DNA of 64,000 nucleotides from Halichondria panicea. Taxonomy: Eukaryota > Porifera > Demospongiae > Suberitida > Halichondriidae. Under the pieces are notes generated by a model. The model searched no databases and was not told the origin of the DNA. It saw only the letters and a list, made by a program, of their open reading frames with translations. The position numbers and the translations under genes were made by a program. This document shows, one piece after another, positions 1 through 9,449 of the stretch (position 1 is the stretch's first letter; each line of letters starts with the position of its first letter). The DNA lies in assembly GCF_963675165.1 (NCBI RefSeq), contig NC_087393.1, positions 1,451,002 through 1,515,001 on the forward strand, written 5' to 3'.

Positions 1-3000
1 CGATAAAATCTCTTGCTGCTCGGAAAGAAACTTCTCCTTGGCTTGTTCCAATCTTTCCCGCTCTGTTTCAAATTTCATTAGCGTTGTGGTCCTCTCATCT
101 TCAAAAGCATTTTGTTGAGCTGTACGTTTGGCCATGTCTTGTTGTAGCTGCCACCTCTCGTGCTCCATTTGCTTTTTTTGCTGTGAGACATGAGACTCCA
201 TTTTGGCTATGAGTGACTGAAGTTGGTCTCTCTCAGTGTTGTTCTCAGATTTTTGCTTCATCAGTTGAGCTTCCAATACTGTATTAGGTATTTAATGTGC
301 ATAAAGGCGAGCTGTACTGTACTTAGCAGACAGTACATCTATAATAGTAAAGTGAGTGCAATGTACAACACTGTACACTGGTGCAGATAAATCTATGTAG
401 TCAGTCTCACGTGCACAGAATTTACTTTTCAAGTGTTCCTCATGAGTTTTAACTCTCTGCATTCTTTCGTCAAGTTCTGTTGAGTGTGTATTCTCCAGTT
501 TTGCCTGCAACTGAGACATGTCCCTTGTAGATACCTCAACCTTACGACTGAGGTCTGAGAGCATTCTAATGTGGAAAAAAGTATACTCAAAATAAAATTT
601 GCCGCAGTATAAAAAAATAATAGCAGAAAACTAAAAAATAACACCTAACGTGGGGCTCGAACCCACGACCCTCAGATTAAGAGTCTGATGCTCTACCGAC
701 TGAGCTAGTCAGGCTTCACAGAAAACTACGACATGCTGTACACCCTTGACAGTTTCGCATGCAGAATAATTATAGTGTCATAGCACAAAAATTGCACAAA
801 TAAACAAAATGAACGCCCAACGTGGGGCTCGAACCCACGACCCTCAGATTAAGAGTCTGATGCTCTACCGACTGAGCTAGCCAGGCTTTACAGAAAACGA
901 TGACACGCTGTACACCCTCGACAGTGTTCGCATGCACAATAATTATTGTAGTATCATAGTACAAAAATTGCACAATTAAACAAAAGGAACGCCCAACGTG
1001 GAACCCACGACCCTCAGATTAAGAGTCTGATGCTCTACCGACTGAGCTAGCCAGGCTTTACAGAAAACGATGACACGCTGTACACCCTCGACAGTGTTCG
1101 CATGCACAATAATTATTGCAGTATCATAGTACAAAAATTGCACAATTAAACAAAAGGAACGCCCAACGTGGGGCTCGAACCCACGACCCTCAGATTAAGA
1201 GTCTGATGCTCTACCGACTGAGCTAGCCAGGCTTCACAGATAACGATGACACGCTGTACACCCTCGACAGTGTTTGCATGCACAGACTACTACATATAAG
1301 TATTGCATGTAATTATACTGCACTCATTCAATACACATCTTGTACTAAACGTTGTACCTTGTGTGGGAGTGGGCAGCTTTGATTGCTTCAAGCTCTTGCC
1401 TGTGTAAGTTCAATAGGTGCTGTTTGTCCAGCTCATGCTCTCTCTTCAGGTCTTCAATGGCTGAGCTGCACATGAAAAATGTCTTAACATACTGAGAGAA
1501 TAGATACAAAAACAGTTCCTTTGTCGTTTCTATACATGTAGCTACATGTATATGTGTGTGTGAAATACCGTATAGCGCAAAATGCTCGAGGCACCTATAT
1601 TTCGTGGATTAGCCTCTAAAAGCATTTCGTTGCACAATGTTTGCGGAATGACTGCTTACCGGAAGCCACGCCTTTAATGTTTGCATGTTATAGCTAATTA
1701 AAGAACAATTTTTTTGTGGACTTAATTTTTGTGTAGGATTGCTAACCCACGAAATCCGCGAAAATTTCGCGCTATACGGTAATTAAGTGCTTACATGTGA
1801 GACTAGTGCATGTACATATTTAACTGGCTACACTGTATGCAACACAACCTCAAACATTAATTTTCGAAACACACAAATAGGTCTGTAAGTTAAACTTACT
1901 AATGCACATCTTTGAGACGACCAATTTCATTCGTCTTGCTGATTTCCAATGTGTCAATCCTTTTCTTTAACGCTAAAACAGCATCTGTTTTCTCATGCTC
2001 TAAAAAAGTTAGTTTGTCTTGAAATCTTGTTGAATCAGCCACTGTTTCTTCTTTCCATCTATTTGAAATTAGCAACAAATTAAATCATTGGCAACATGGG
2101 GCTCGAACCCACGACCCTCAGATTAAGAGTCTGATGCTCTACCGACTAAGCTAGCCAGACTTAACATTAACGGCATACAGTACAGTATACAAAGTAATTA
2201 TGACCTTGCTTCTCTTCTCTGAACAGACTCTTCCAAAGCTTTCAGTTTTAACCTGAAAGTATAAGACAAAAAATAAAAATATACACACAATCACGAACAT
2301 ACTCATTCGACTTTTGTATAGATTCGATTTCCTCGCTGTGCCTATTTTTCGTTGACTCAATCGTGTGCTGTAGTTGCTCTCTCTCCAATTCAATCTTATA
2401 GAGCTGCATGTGGTAAAAAATGCAGTAACGTAACAGTAACATCAAAACCACCAAAATTCCTGACAAATTATTTACCTTCATTTTGAGTTCTTCAACTTGA
2501 GCATTCAACTTGTGCTTCACTTGGGCAGCTTCCTTATCAAGGGCATTCAGTTTGTCAGCAGTCTCTTTACATTTCTCTTCTAGCTTTAATCTGGCCTCTT
2601 TGGAAGATAAAAGTTCTTGTTCAGTATCCTTGAGGATTTTCTACAAATTTGATTGCAAAAAGAGGATTATTGTCAGTAGTTACGTACATGTACTGTACAA
2701 AGGTACAAGGTACATTGTTACTGCAGTTTAAAACGTACATCATATACATCATGTAGAAACGTGTTGTACATGTGAATGACATTATAACACCTAAATGTGC
2801 AGTGTAAGGAAAATGTCCAACATACATGCTTATCAGAGAGCTCCCCATCTTTTCTCTCCAAGGCTCCCTCCAGCTCCTTCACCCTCTCTCCAGTACTCTT
2901 CACCTCTCCCTGCAGTCTTTCAATCTCAGTTGTGGAGGTGGCCCTGGCTGTAGCAACTGCACTGTTACTCTCAGTCTGAAAACTGGCCAGCTGCTCTTGA

Positions 3001-5228
3001 AATTGTTTCTGCTGTTGGAGAAGCTGCTGTTGGAAGGATGCAAGATTGGAAGTTTGGTTTAGGGAAGGTCCATGACTGCCAGGTAACGCTTCTGCTTTAA
3101 ATGTGTTTGACTGTGGCTGCTCGATTCCAGTTGTTGTCTGCAAAGTATTTTTTCTTCTACTTGCAGAGGTCTCTGTAGATGATGATCTGCCACCTCTTTG
3201 CCAAGGGAATACAGGGTGCTTAAGTTTCTCAGTGTCCTCTGTTGTGAGTTTAGTCGTGGTGGAGTCTCTTGAGGAGGTACTGGCAACGTCGTCAGGCTCA
3301 ACATCAGCACTGGGTAGTTGGTCATCAAATAGAGCAGAGCTGGAGGCTGTTCTCCTCCTACCAGAACTACTCAGAGGCTGCTTAGACGCATCGAGAAACA
3401 GGCTGTAGTGGGAATAACAATATGGGATTACTGGATCTCCGGTGAGCACTTGAACATGATGCAATGAGTACTCCGTTGCCATCCAGATCGACCTATTTCC
3501 CCACACTCGAACTCTACTGATACATGTATCAACACTTGCTATATAGTTAGTAGGCTTAGTTAGTAGGCTAACGCTTGCTTGCTAGGCAATGGACAATTTT
3601 GAATAATCGGACAAAGTAAGTGTATGTTGTATGTAATACCTTTCATCCATTGTCAAGCTTTCAGGGAGTGTTTGATTCTCCACCCCACTGACGGTCACGT
3701 TGTCCTCCAGGGCTGGATCTCTCTTCTCAAGTTGCGGTGGCTTCTTCAACCCAAAATCGTCTTGAGATTGACTACTAGTGGACAGACCATTTTCTTCGCT
3801 CATACGTGTAGGATCAGCTGCTGAAGGAGATGATGATGGTCTCTCCAATTTTTCAGCAAAGTGTACCGATTTCTTTGTCAGGGAAGGCTCAGCGGTACTT
3901 GGTCTCGTGACAAGGCTGCTGTCTATCTCACCACTAGTTCCCCTTCTCCTTCCTGAAGGAACTTTGAGGCTACCTCTCCTTAGAGGTCCACTGGAGTTAT
4001 CTACTGATGAAGGAACATAGCTACCAAATTGAAAACTGTCACCAGGTTCGGCAGTAGTAGTCTTTGCTTCTTTCCTGTCCTGTGAGTTTGTTGATTTTGA
4101 TATAGTTTTCACTGCTGTCTTGTTCGGCTTGTTCACTCCAAGTAAATCATCAAGTCTAGAACTGGTTGCGGTTGCAGTTGATCTACTATTAGATTTTGGC
4201 TTTTCATTATCGAAACCCAGACCACCCAAAATGTCATCATCATCATCGTCAAAGGTAACAGCAGCTTTAGAATCGTTTAGTTTCCGAGGTGTCATAACCT
4301 GTGTGTCTAACTTCAGCACATCGGGGACTGGAGTGGAAGTGTCTATTGTAACGGAGTTTCCCCTATGTGCCTTATCTGTAAGGGAAGTCCCCCTGCTAGT
4401 TCCAGGTCGTTCAAGCTCCAGGGATGGTGGGTCATTGTCAAATAATGAAGTGATCGGGTTGTTGTCTGTCTTTATAGGTTCTGATTTCTTGTTCAACTTA
4501 ATTTTCGGTTTTCCCCTTTTCTTAGGAGGTTCATTGTCCCCGTCAGAAAGAATGTCCAGGATGTCATCCTCAAAATCTGGATCAGAAAATAGTAAGAAGT
4601 TGCATCTATTACTACTATACTTTCGTACCGAATTTGGGCTTGCTATTTTCAGCAGCTTTGACTTCTTTGTTTTTTCCCACATCACTTTTCTTCACCACCT
4701 CAACTCTCCTATTATTTCCTCCTTCAAGAGGCACACTTGGAGCACCCACAGATGTCTCCTGTAGAAATAGCACCATCCATACAACAAGATATCTATAATA
4801 GTTCCTTACTTTTGGTGGATTTGGAGTGGTGGTGGTTTTATTCTTCTGATTTTGAGAGTTTCTTCTCCGACTGGTTCCACTCGTTAACGAGCTGAAAAGG
4901 CTGGCATCCATGTCATCTACGTCCACCGTCTGAGCCAGATTTTTAGTATCAGCAGAGGTGAGCTTCACAGGCTGCATGGGAATAATACATTTTGGTTTGC
5001 AATTGAACAGTGAGGTTGATCACCAAACTTTAATTTATTATTGGTATGATATCTGCACTGAATGTATGAAGTGTGTCCCAACACTATCTTAGGCTAAGAT
5101 AGTGCTAAGACTTAGCCATCTGAAAATTGTTCATATCAACAACATACCTCCTCATCACTGTCATCAAAGCTGTTGTCAGCCAAACTGGCTGCAATCTGAC
5201 TGTAGAAGTTGCTGTCATCTGTAGCCAT
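1..5228 (-). CDS. FBF1: Fas-binding factor 1 homologue, 5' part; continues past the left edge
   Basis: FBF1 is a distal-appendage protein of the centriole needed for ciliogenesis. Twelve exons are readable: 5228-5148, 4971-4810, 4758-4629, 4576-3640, 3402-2826, 2640-2476, 2403-2303, 2252-2205, 2058-1900, 1465-1358, 565-426 and 278 to beyond base 1. Phases agree at every junction. The start is the ATG at 5228 (MATDDSNFYS). The N-terminal half is low-complexity and acidic with short motifs typical of FBF1: DDDDDDILGGLGFD, then SRLDDLLG, then FQFGSYVPS followed by RRGS and RRRGTS. From about residue 480 it becomes a long Gln/Glu/Lys-rich coiled coil (SFQQQLLQQQKQFQEQL onward), as in the family. 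Identity rests on the order and spacing of these motifs plus the coiled coil. The conserved C-terminus lies outside the window. The 51-nt intron 4628-4577 is unusually short. Confidence 0.85.
642..714 (-). tRNA. tRNA-Lys(CTT), copy 1
   Basis: A 73-nt cloverleaf with anticodon loop CTCTTAA (anticodon CTT), intact A box (TAGCTCAGTCGG) and B box (GGTTCGAGCC). The acceptor stem GCCTGAC pairs with GTTAGGT using two wobble pairs. A run of T follows the 3' end on the minus strand as a Pol III terminator. It lies in an FBF1 intron on the same strand as FBF1. It is the most diverged full-length member of the local array. Confidence 0.9.
814..886 (-). tRNA. tRNA-Lys(CTT), copy 2
   Basis: A 73-nt tRNA with acceptor stem GCCTGGC, anticodon CTT, intact A and B boxes and a TTTT tract just downstream. 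It sits 172 bp from copy 1, with conserved flanking sequence, so the array arose by duplication of a unit larger than the tRNA. Confidence 0.93.
990..1056 (-). pseudogene. tRNA-Lys(CTT) pseudogene, copy 3
   Basis: Matches copies 2 and 4 except for a 6-nt deletion in the T arm (67 nt instead of 73). The deletion destroys the B box and T loop, so both transcription and folding should fail. Flanks match the other repeat units. Confidence 0.88.
1160..1232 (-). tRNA. tRNA-Lys(CTT), copy 4
   Basis: A 73-nt tRNA with the same body as copy 2: anticodon CTT, intact A and B boxes, and a TTTT tract downstream on the minus strand. Confidence 0.93.
1566..1781. mobile_element. MITE of the TACCGTATAGCG family
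   Basis: A 216-bp element beginning TACCGTATAGCGC and ending GCGCTATACGGTA, a perfect 13-bp terminal inverted repeat. It lies in an FBF1 intron. It has no coding content. Confidence 0.8.
2088..2160 (-). pseudogene. tRNA-Lys(CTT)-derived relic
   Basis: The anticodon arm, T arm and most of the D arm match the array copies. The acceptor stem is broken: 5' GTCTGGC faces GTTGCCA, leaving three terminal mismatches, and the D stem carries a G-to-T change. It lies in a different FBF1 intron (2204-2059) and lacks the flanking repeat unit, so it is a separate and older insertion or copy. Confidence 0.75.
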
Positions 5229-5426
5229 ATTGTATCTGTACTTTCAATTTCACCATAGATTTCACTCTCCCTTCTTTTGAATTTTGTAAACAATCACGAG
5301 GTGTGCTACATATAGAGTCAAGTTAGTTATCAGAGGTCAAAGGACACATCAAAGGTGAGGGTACGGTGCAGGTGTTGACAGAGCCAAGGGATCAAGCAAG
5401 TGGAATTTTCAGTCCGAATATTGACT
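5229..5426. promoter_or_regulatory. Shared upstream region of FBF1 and the 5427 gene
   Basis: Only 198 bp separate the two divergent start codons, so both promoters must lie here or overlap the 5' exons. No TATA box or other specific site was identified. Confidence 0.4.
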
Positions 5427-7086
5427 ATGGACGCCCTTTCTCTGGACCAAATGTTGCCAGAGTACCAACAAAGAAGAGAGGAGTTTGTGCAAGAAGTTTC
5501 AAATCTTCATACTGACAATACACCATCAATTTCTCCAAGTGCAGATGGCTCATTTATCAATGACCTTAGCAACGATACTACAGTACCAGTATCTGACTTA
5601 GAGGCTGAGCCTGGCCCTGGAATAGCTAGCAGGGCCGAGAACAATCCACCGGCAAGTATGGACTCCACCTCATCCACTTCGAGCAGTACGGATTTCAACA
5701 GGCAGTCAGCAAGTATTGGAAGCACCTCACTCTATCAGCCCGGTTACACTGCACCTAGTATAACCTACGAGAGAGACAATGAAAGCCAAAAACTTATTGC
5801 TGTTATAGGACGAGAGTTTGATTGTCCCCATGATGTATCTATGGCCCTTCAAAAACTAACTTCAAAGCAATCGAACACTGACGTGCCTGTGGCAAAATTC
5901 GTCCCCTTTACTCTGAAGAGAAAGATGTTATTGAGAGGCAGTTTTGATAACCGAGAGCTGAAGAAACATGACCTCATCTGTATGTGCTACAATGCATCAG
6001 AGGCCAGACTGCTACTGACCGGAGTGGACGGATTCTACTCTTCCCTCCTGAAATACGTGGAGGCTTATCTAGGTGTGTACCACAAGCATTGATTCATAGG
6101 ATTCATGCACACATTAATTTTATTGAGCTTATAGAGATGTAATAATGTAAGTGTACCGATAGCGGGTAATTTTCGCTGGTGCAAATTTTCGTATAAACTG
6201 CCCAATAATTATTATAAATTCGTGCAGCTACATTGTACTTATTTTAAGTTGTCGTATGATGCTCTACTATAACGATAATTTTCACCATACGAAAATAACC
6301 CGCTATACGGTATATACGGTATATACATGTAGATTTAGGTCGTAGTTGCTACAATAATTATGTGGATAATTACATCTTAACTGCATCCCAGAAGAATGTC
6401 ACTACCCTTTGTACTTTCAGATTAGAGATTAATATCAAACACTGATAAATTTTGTGACAGTGTGTGGGCGTTTTCCAAAAAAATTTCGCTCTAGATATAC
6501 ATTGGTTAAAATCTTCACCTCGTAACCTAATATAGCAAAGCTGCCTCTGATTGGCCAGGTTATGTGAATGATGAAATACTTATTATGCATTCTTACATCA
6601 TGTAACCAAGGTGTGACATATTATCAATGTATTACACGCTGTCACCTCTACCAGTGCACGGAACGATGTACTGCACTGAAAATTTTTAAGCTATCTGGCG
6701 TCCAGTGTGCAAAAACAAATGATTTTCCAGTACTTAGTAGGTTGTTATTCTCTCTGTTTATTGTGCTTTATAATTATCAATAACTAATTATGTCATCGCA
6801 TGCACACACTCACACGCACACAGGCCCCAACAAAGTTGCTTTTCTCATCTCTAACTACTCAATCCCCCACAACAGAAGTGAACCAGATGCTAGCCCTCTC
6901 ATATTCCACAGTTTAAGAACGCGACTCTACAATCAGGAGCCACTCAGACAATATCTGGACGAGGATCATGTGATGTCATGGAGTGATGCGCCCAATGAAA
7001 TGCAAGCCAAGAGACTTGTTGAAGTGGCTAGTTTGGACTGTAACCCGCAGAGCGTATTGGGAACTGCTTCATGTTGTTTGTTGTAA
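5427..7086 (+). CDS. Unrecognised protein with a C-terminal CCLL prenylation-like motif
   Basis: Two exons, 5427-6072 and 6824-7086, give 302 residues. The join is ...VEAYLG then PNKVAFLIS, with phases matching. The frame is open upstream to 5400, but the first ATG is at 5427 (MDALSLDQML). Residues 1-110 are Ser/Asp-rich and probably disordered. A folded-looking region follows from about KLIAVIGREFDCPHD to the end, including RKMLLRGSFDNRELKKHDL and KVAFLISNYSIPH. No family is recognised. The alternation of strands and helices loosely resembles a Ras-like fold, but there is no Walker A motif, so this is only a guess. The terminus SCCLL has cysteine at -4 and leucine at -1, as in substrates of geranylgeranyltransferase I. 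Its intron contains a MITE. It converges on the IFI44-like gene. Confidence 0.75.
6154..6312. mobile_element. MITE of the TACCG...CGGTA family
   Basis: Runs from TACCGATAGCGGGTAATTTT to AAAATAACCCGCTATACGGT-A. The ends are inverted repeats of one another with a few differences and are related to the ends at 1566-1781. It lies in the intron of the 5427 gene. The rest of this 751-bp intron holds nothing recognisable. Confidence 0.7.
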
Positions 7087-7233
7087 ATAACTGTTGGCCA
7101 TAATTGCTGATCATGTACACACGTCTTTGACTAAACAACCATGATGAACAAAATAATTAAGTGCAACTTACAGTAACACGTACTGCACAGAAATACAAGC
7201 AGTTCGACATACATTTAACAGAAAACCAGAAAG

Positions 7234-8306
7234 CTACAAAACAGTGCATTTAGGATTACCAGTGTACTTCCTCTCTATGAACCTGTCTGCCACAGTCAAT
7301 AAATCTCTACCTAAGTCAACCAGCATCTTAGTAGCTCTTTCAAAACCTTTATCCCCCGCCTCCCACACCCTGACTCCACCTCTCTTCCCCTCGTGGAAGT
7401 TGGTCACGAAATAAATACTCTGTCTTGTGAGATTGAGGTTCTCGAATGCTTGCAGGATGTGGTCTCTCTTGTGCTGTATTTGCACCTCATAGTTCTCCCC
7501 CACTCTGAGGGCCTCCTGGTAGATGAGATCCAGACATGACACCACAATGACCGGCTCATAGCCTACGTATGTTAGAAAGTGTGTGTATGTGTGTATGAGG
7601 GACAAGATGAAAGGACCTGTATTCTGATCACACATACCGTTAGCATTTTAATTGAGGCAATAAATTTGCAGATTGACCTTGAGCCTCAAAATTTTAGTTC
7701 CACTTTTGTATTGTAAAAATTTTAAGAATGTGGTAATTTGAACCTCCTCTATCCTCGAAAATAATATCCGCAAAAAATAATGTTGATTTTGAGCAATCTG
7801 CGAACTTTTTAGTTCCTCGAAAATAAAAATAAAGTGCTATACGTACTGTAGTAATAATATTATAGCTCATGGTTAGTTAGTTCAGCTGAGAAAACACATG
7901 CATAGAACCGAACCTGAGAAAACTACAGAACATGTGTTGAGTCAATGTCTTAATTGGGTTTGCCAATTAAGACTGCACAGTACATGATCCACGTGTGTCC
8001 TTAAAAATGGTAAGGACAGTTCAAACCATTGCGTACCTAACTTGGTACAGTCCTCGAAGACAGTCTTGAAGAACTCCATACTCTCTGCATCCAGGAAGGG
8101 ATCACTGGACCCATCAAACACAAAGACCACACAGTGAGGGACTTCCCCTTGCCCCCTCTCCCAGAAGAACCGCCTGGAAATCCACCAGTCACTCGAGAAG
8201 ACACTGTGAGACTGTAGCTGAGCCCCATCACGATACATCCCTCGCAGGGAGAACTCGTGGACATTTCTCTCTGATGTGTCGTACTCCTGTGGGTGTGTGT
8301 GTGTGA

Positions 8307-8346
<40 letters not shown>

Positions 8347-9248
8347 AGGAAGGGGTGTAGGGATTAAAATTGGGGCGATATTAATTTTGTTCTATATACA
8401 CAATGTGATAAAGCAAAAGCACATCAGCAATTCACAGCACAATCACATTAGCCAACATAGAGTTTGCTAATGGGGGGGAACACCTTATCTACAAAAGTGA
8501 GAACAAGAGCTAACCAAACATACAGTCATGTAGGGGGAAAACACCCACAAATGTCGTACGTAGTCAACAGCTACCAGAAACATACAAAGACATCAATCAT
8601 TAATTCACATTAGATACCAGCAGTGCTCACCTGATCTCCACGAGTGTCTTGATAAATGATGGTCCTCTTCTTGTTCCCGCAGGTCTCCATCCACTTCATA
8701 GTGCCGTGGGTGTCCTCATCAGGGTGGTTGAGGGTGAGCTGGATACGGTCAGGAAACACCGTGTCTTGGTTCACTGCTCGCCATAGACTGCCTATGAGAG
8801 ACGACTTGCCTGAACCTACTGGACCTATAAATACAATATCTGAGGGTTGAGCGTTAGGGATATTATAGTTAGTACGAGCAGCCAAACAAGTCAACTATAC
8901 GAATTTATTGCCTTTACTTTATTGCATACTTCATAGATACGCCCTCGGTATTATTAAAAACATACAGTCCCCAATGGTTTTCAGTTACACTGAAAAAACG
9001 TATTGAACGTGCACTACCATATTGTACTCAGGCCTCTATGCAGGGAGGATACTGGCATGATCAACCATAGGGACCTCAGTGTGCTCTCCAGACACATCAT
9101 CAGCGTGTGATGACCTCCACTTGGGAGGCTCGTAGTCCTGAATGTGTGCTCTCCTTGTCTCCAACCTTCCTCGCTCCTCCGGCCTCAGAGAGCCATGGGC
9201 AAAGGTGAGGCTAGGGTAGCTTGATAACACAGTGTCTGGGGTAGCCAT
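7234..9248 (-). CDS. IFI44-like P-loop GTPase with a C-terminal CTVL motif
   Basis: Four exons, 9248-9053, 8839-8631, 8286-8037 and 7562-7234, give 327 residues with consistent phases. The GTPase core shows a Walker A/G1 loop GPVGSGKSS, a G3-like DTRG after a hydrophobic strand (TIIYQ), the segment CVVFVFDGSSDPF characteristic of IFI44/IFI44L proteins, and a strand then VSCLDLI where the G4 motif should be. The G4 lacks a clear NKxD, as is common in this family. The end KCTVL fits a CaaX box with leucine last, predicting geranylgeranylation and membrane attachment. Vertebrate IFI44 is interferon-induced, but invertebrate members have no settled role. Exon 2 is preceded by an ideal branch site (TACTAAC) and tract. 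The exon 1 to 2 join is the least certain. Confidence 0.75.
7660..7852. repeat. Diverged copy of the element seen at 25738-25913
   Basis: Shares an ordered block with 25738-25913: a GTGG-TTTGAACCTC stretch, then CCTC-AAATAA, then GAGCAATCTGCGA or GGGCAATCTGCGA, then CGAAAATAA near the end. It lies inside an intron of the IFI44-like gene. Confidence 0.5.
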
Positions 9249-9449
9249 CTGTCCAATTCAATTGATGACAGAAGTGGATTTTCTCAAATTGGAGCAGATC
9301 GTCGTATCTAGATATGTCTACAATGTACATGTAGATTTTCCTACTAGATCTAATTAGAGCCCATCACAATAATAAGCCAAGTGAGCAATACTACTCCGAG
9401 CAATACTGTACTGTATATACAATCTAGCAAATGATCAGGGCATCAGACG
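9249..9449. promoter_or_regulatory. Shared upstream region of the GTPase and kinase genes
   Basis: 201 bp lie between divergent ATGs at 9248 (minus) and 9450 (plus). No defined motif was found. Confidence 0.4.

Larger units (their letters stand above)
642..1283 (-). repeat. Tandem array of about 172-bp units, each carrying a tRNA-Lys
   Basis: tRNA 5' ends lie at 714, 886, 1056 and 1232, a spacing of 172, 170 and 176 bp. Each unit also shares the inter-tRNA sequence, for example the segment around ACACGCTGTACACCCTCGAC. The array lies wholly inside the FBF1 intron 1357-566. Confidence 0.9.

Noticed and set aside
642-1283. CRISPR-like interpretation of the regularly spaced repeats
   Set aside because: The repeats are whole tRNA genes with conserved spacers in a eukaryotic intron, not short repeats with unique spacers.
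4120-4764. 214-codon plus-strand frame antisense to FBF1
   Set aside because: It lies opposite a long Ser/Asp-rich FBF1 exon; reverse reading of such codons often stays open. No independent signals.
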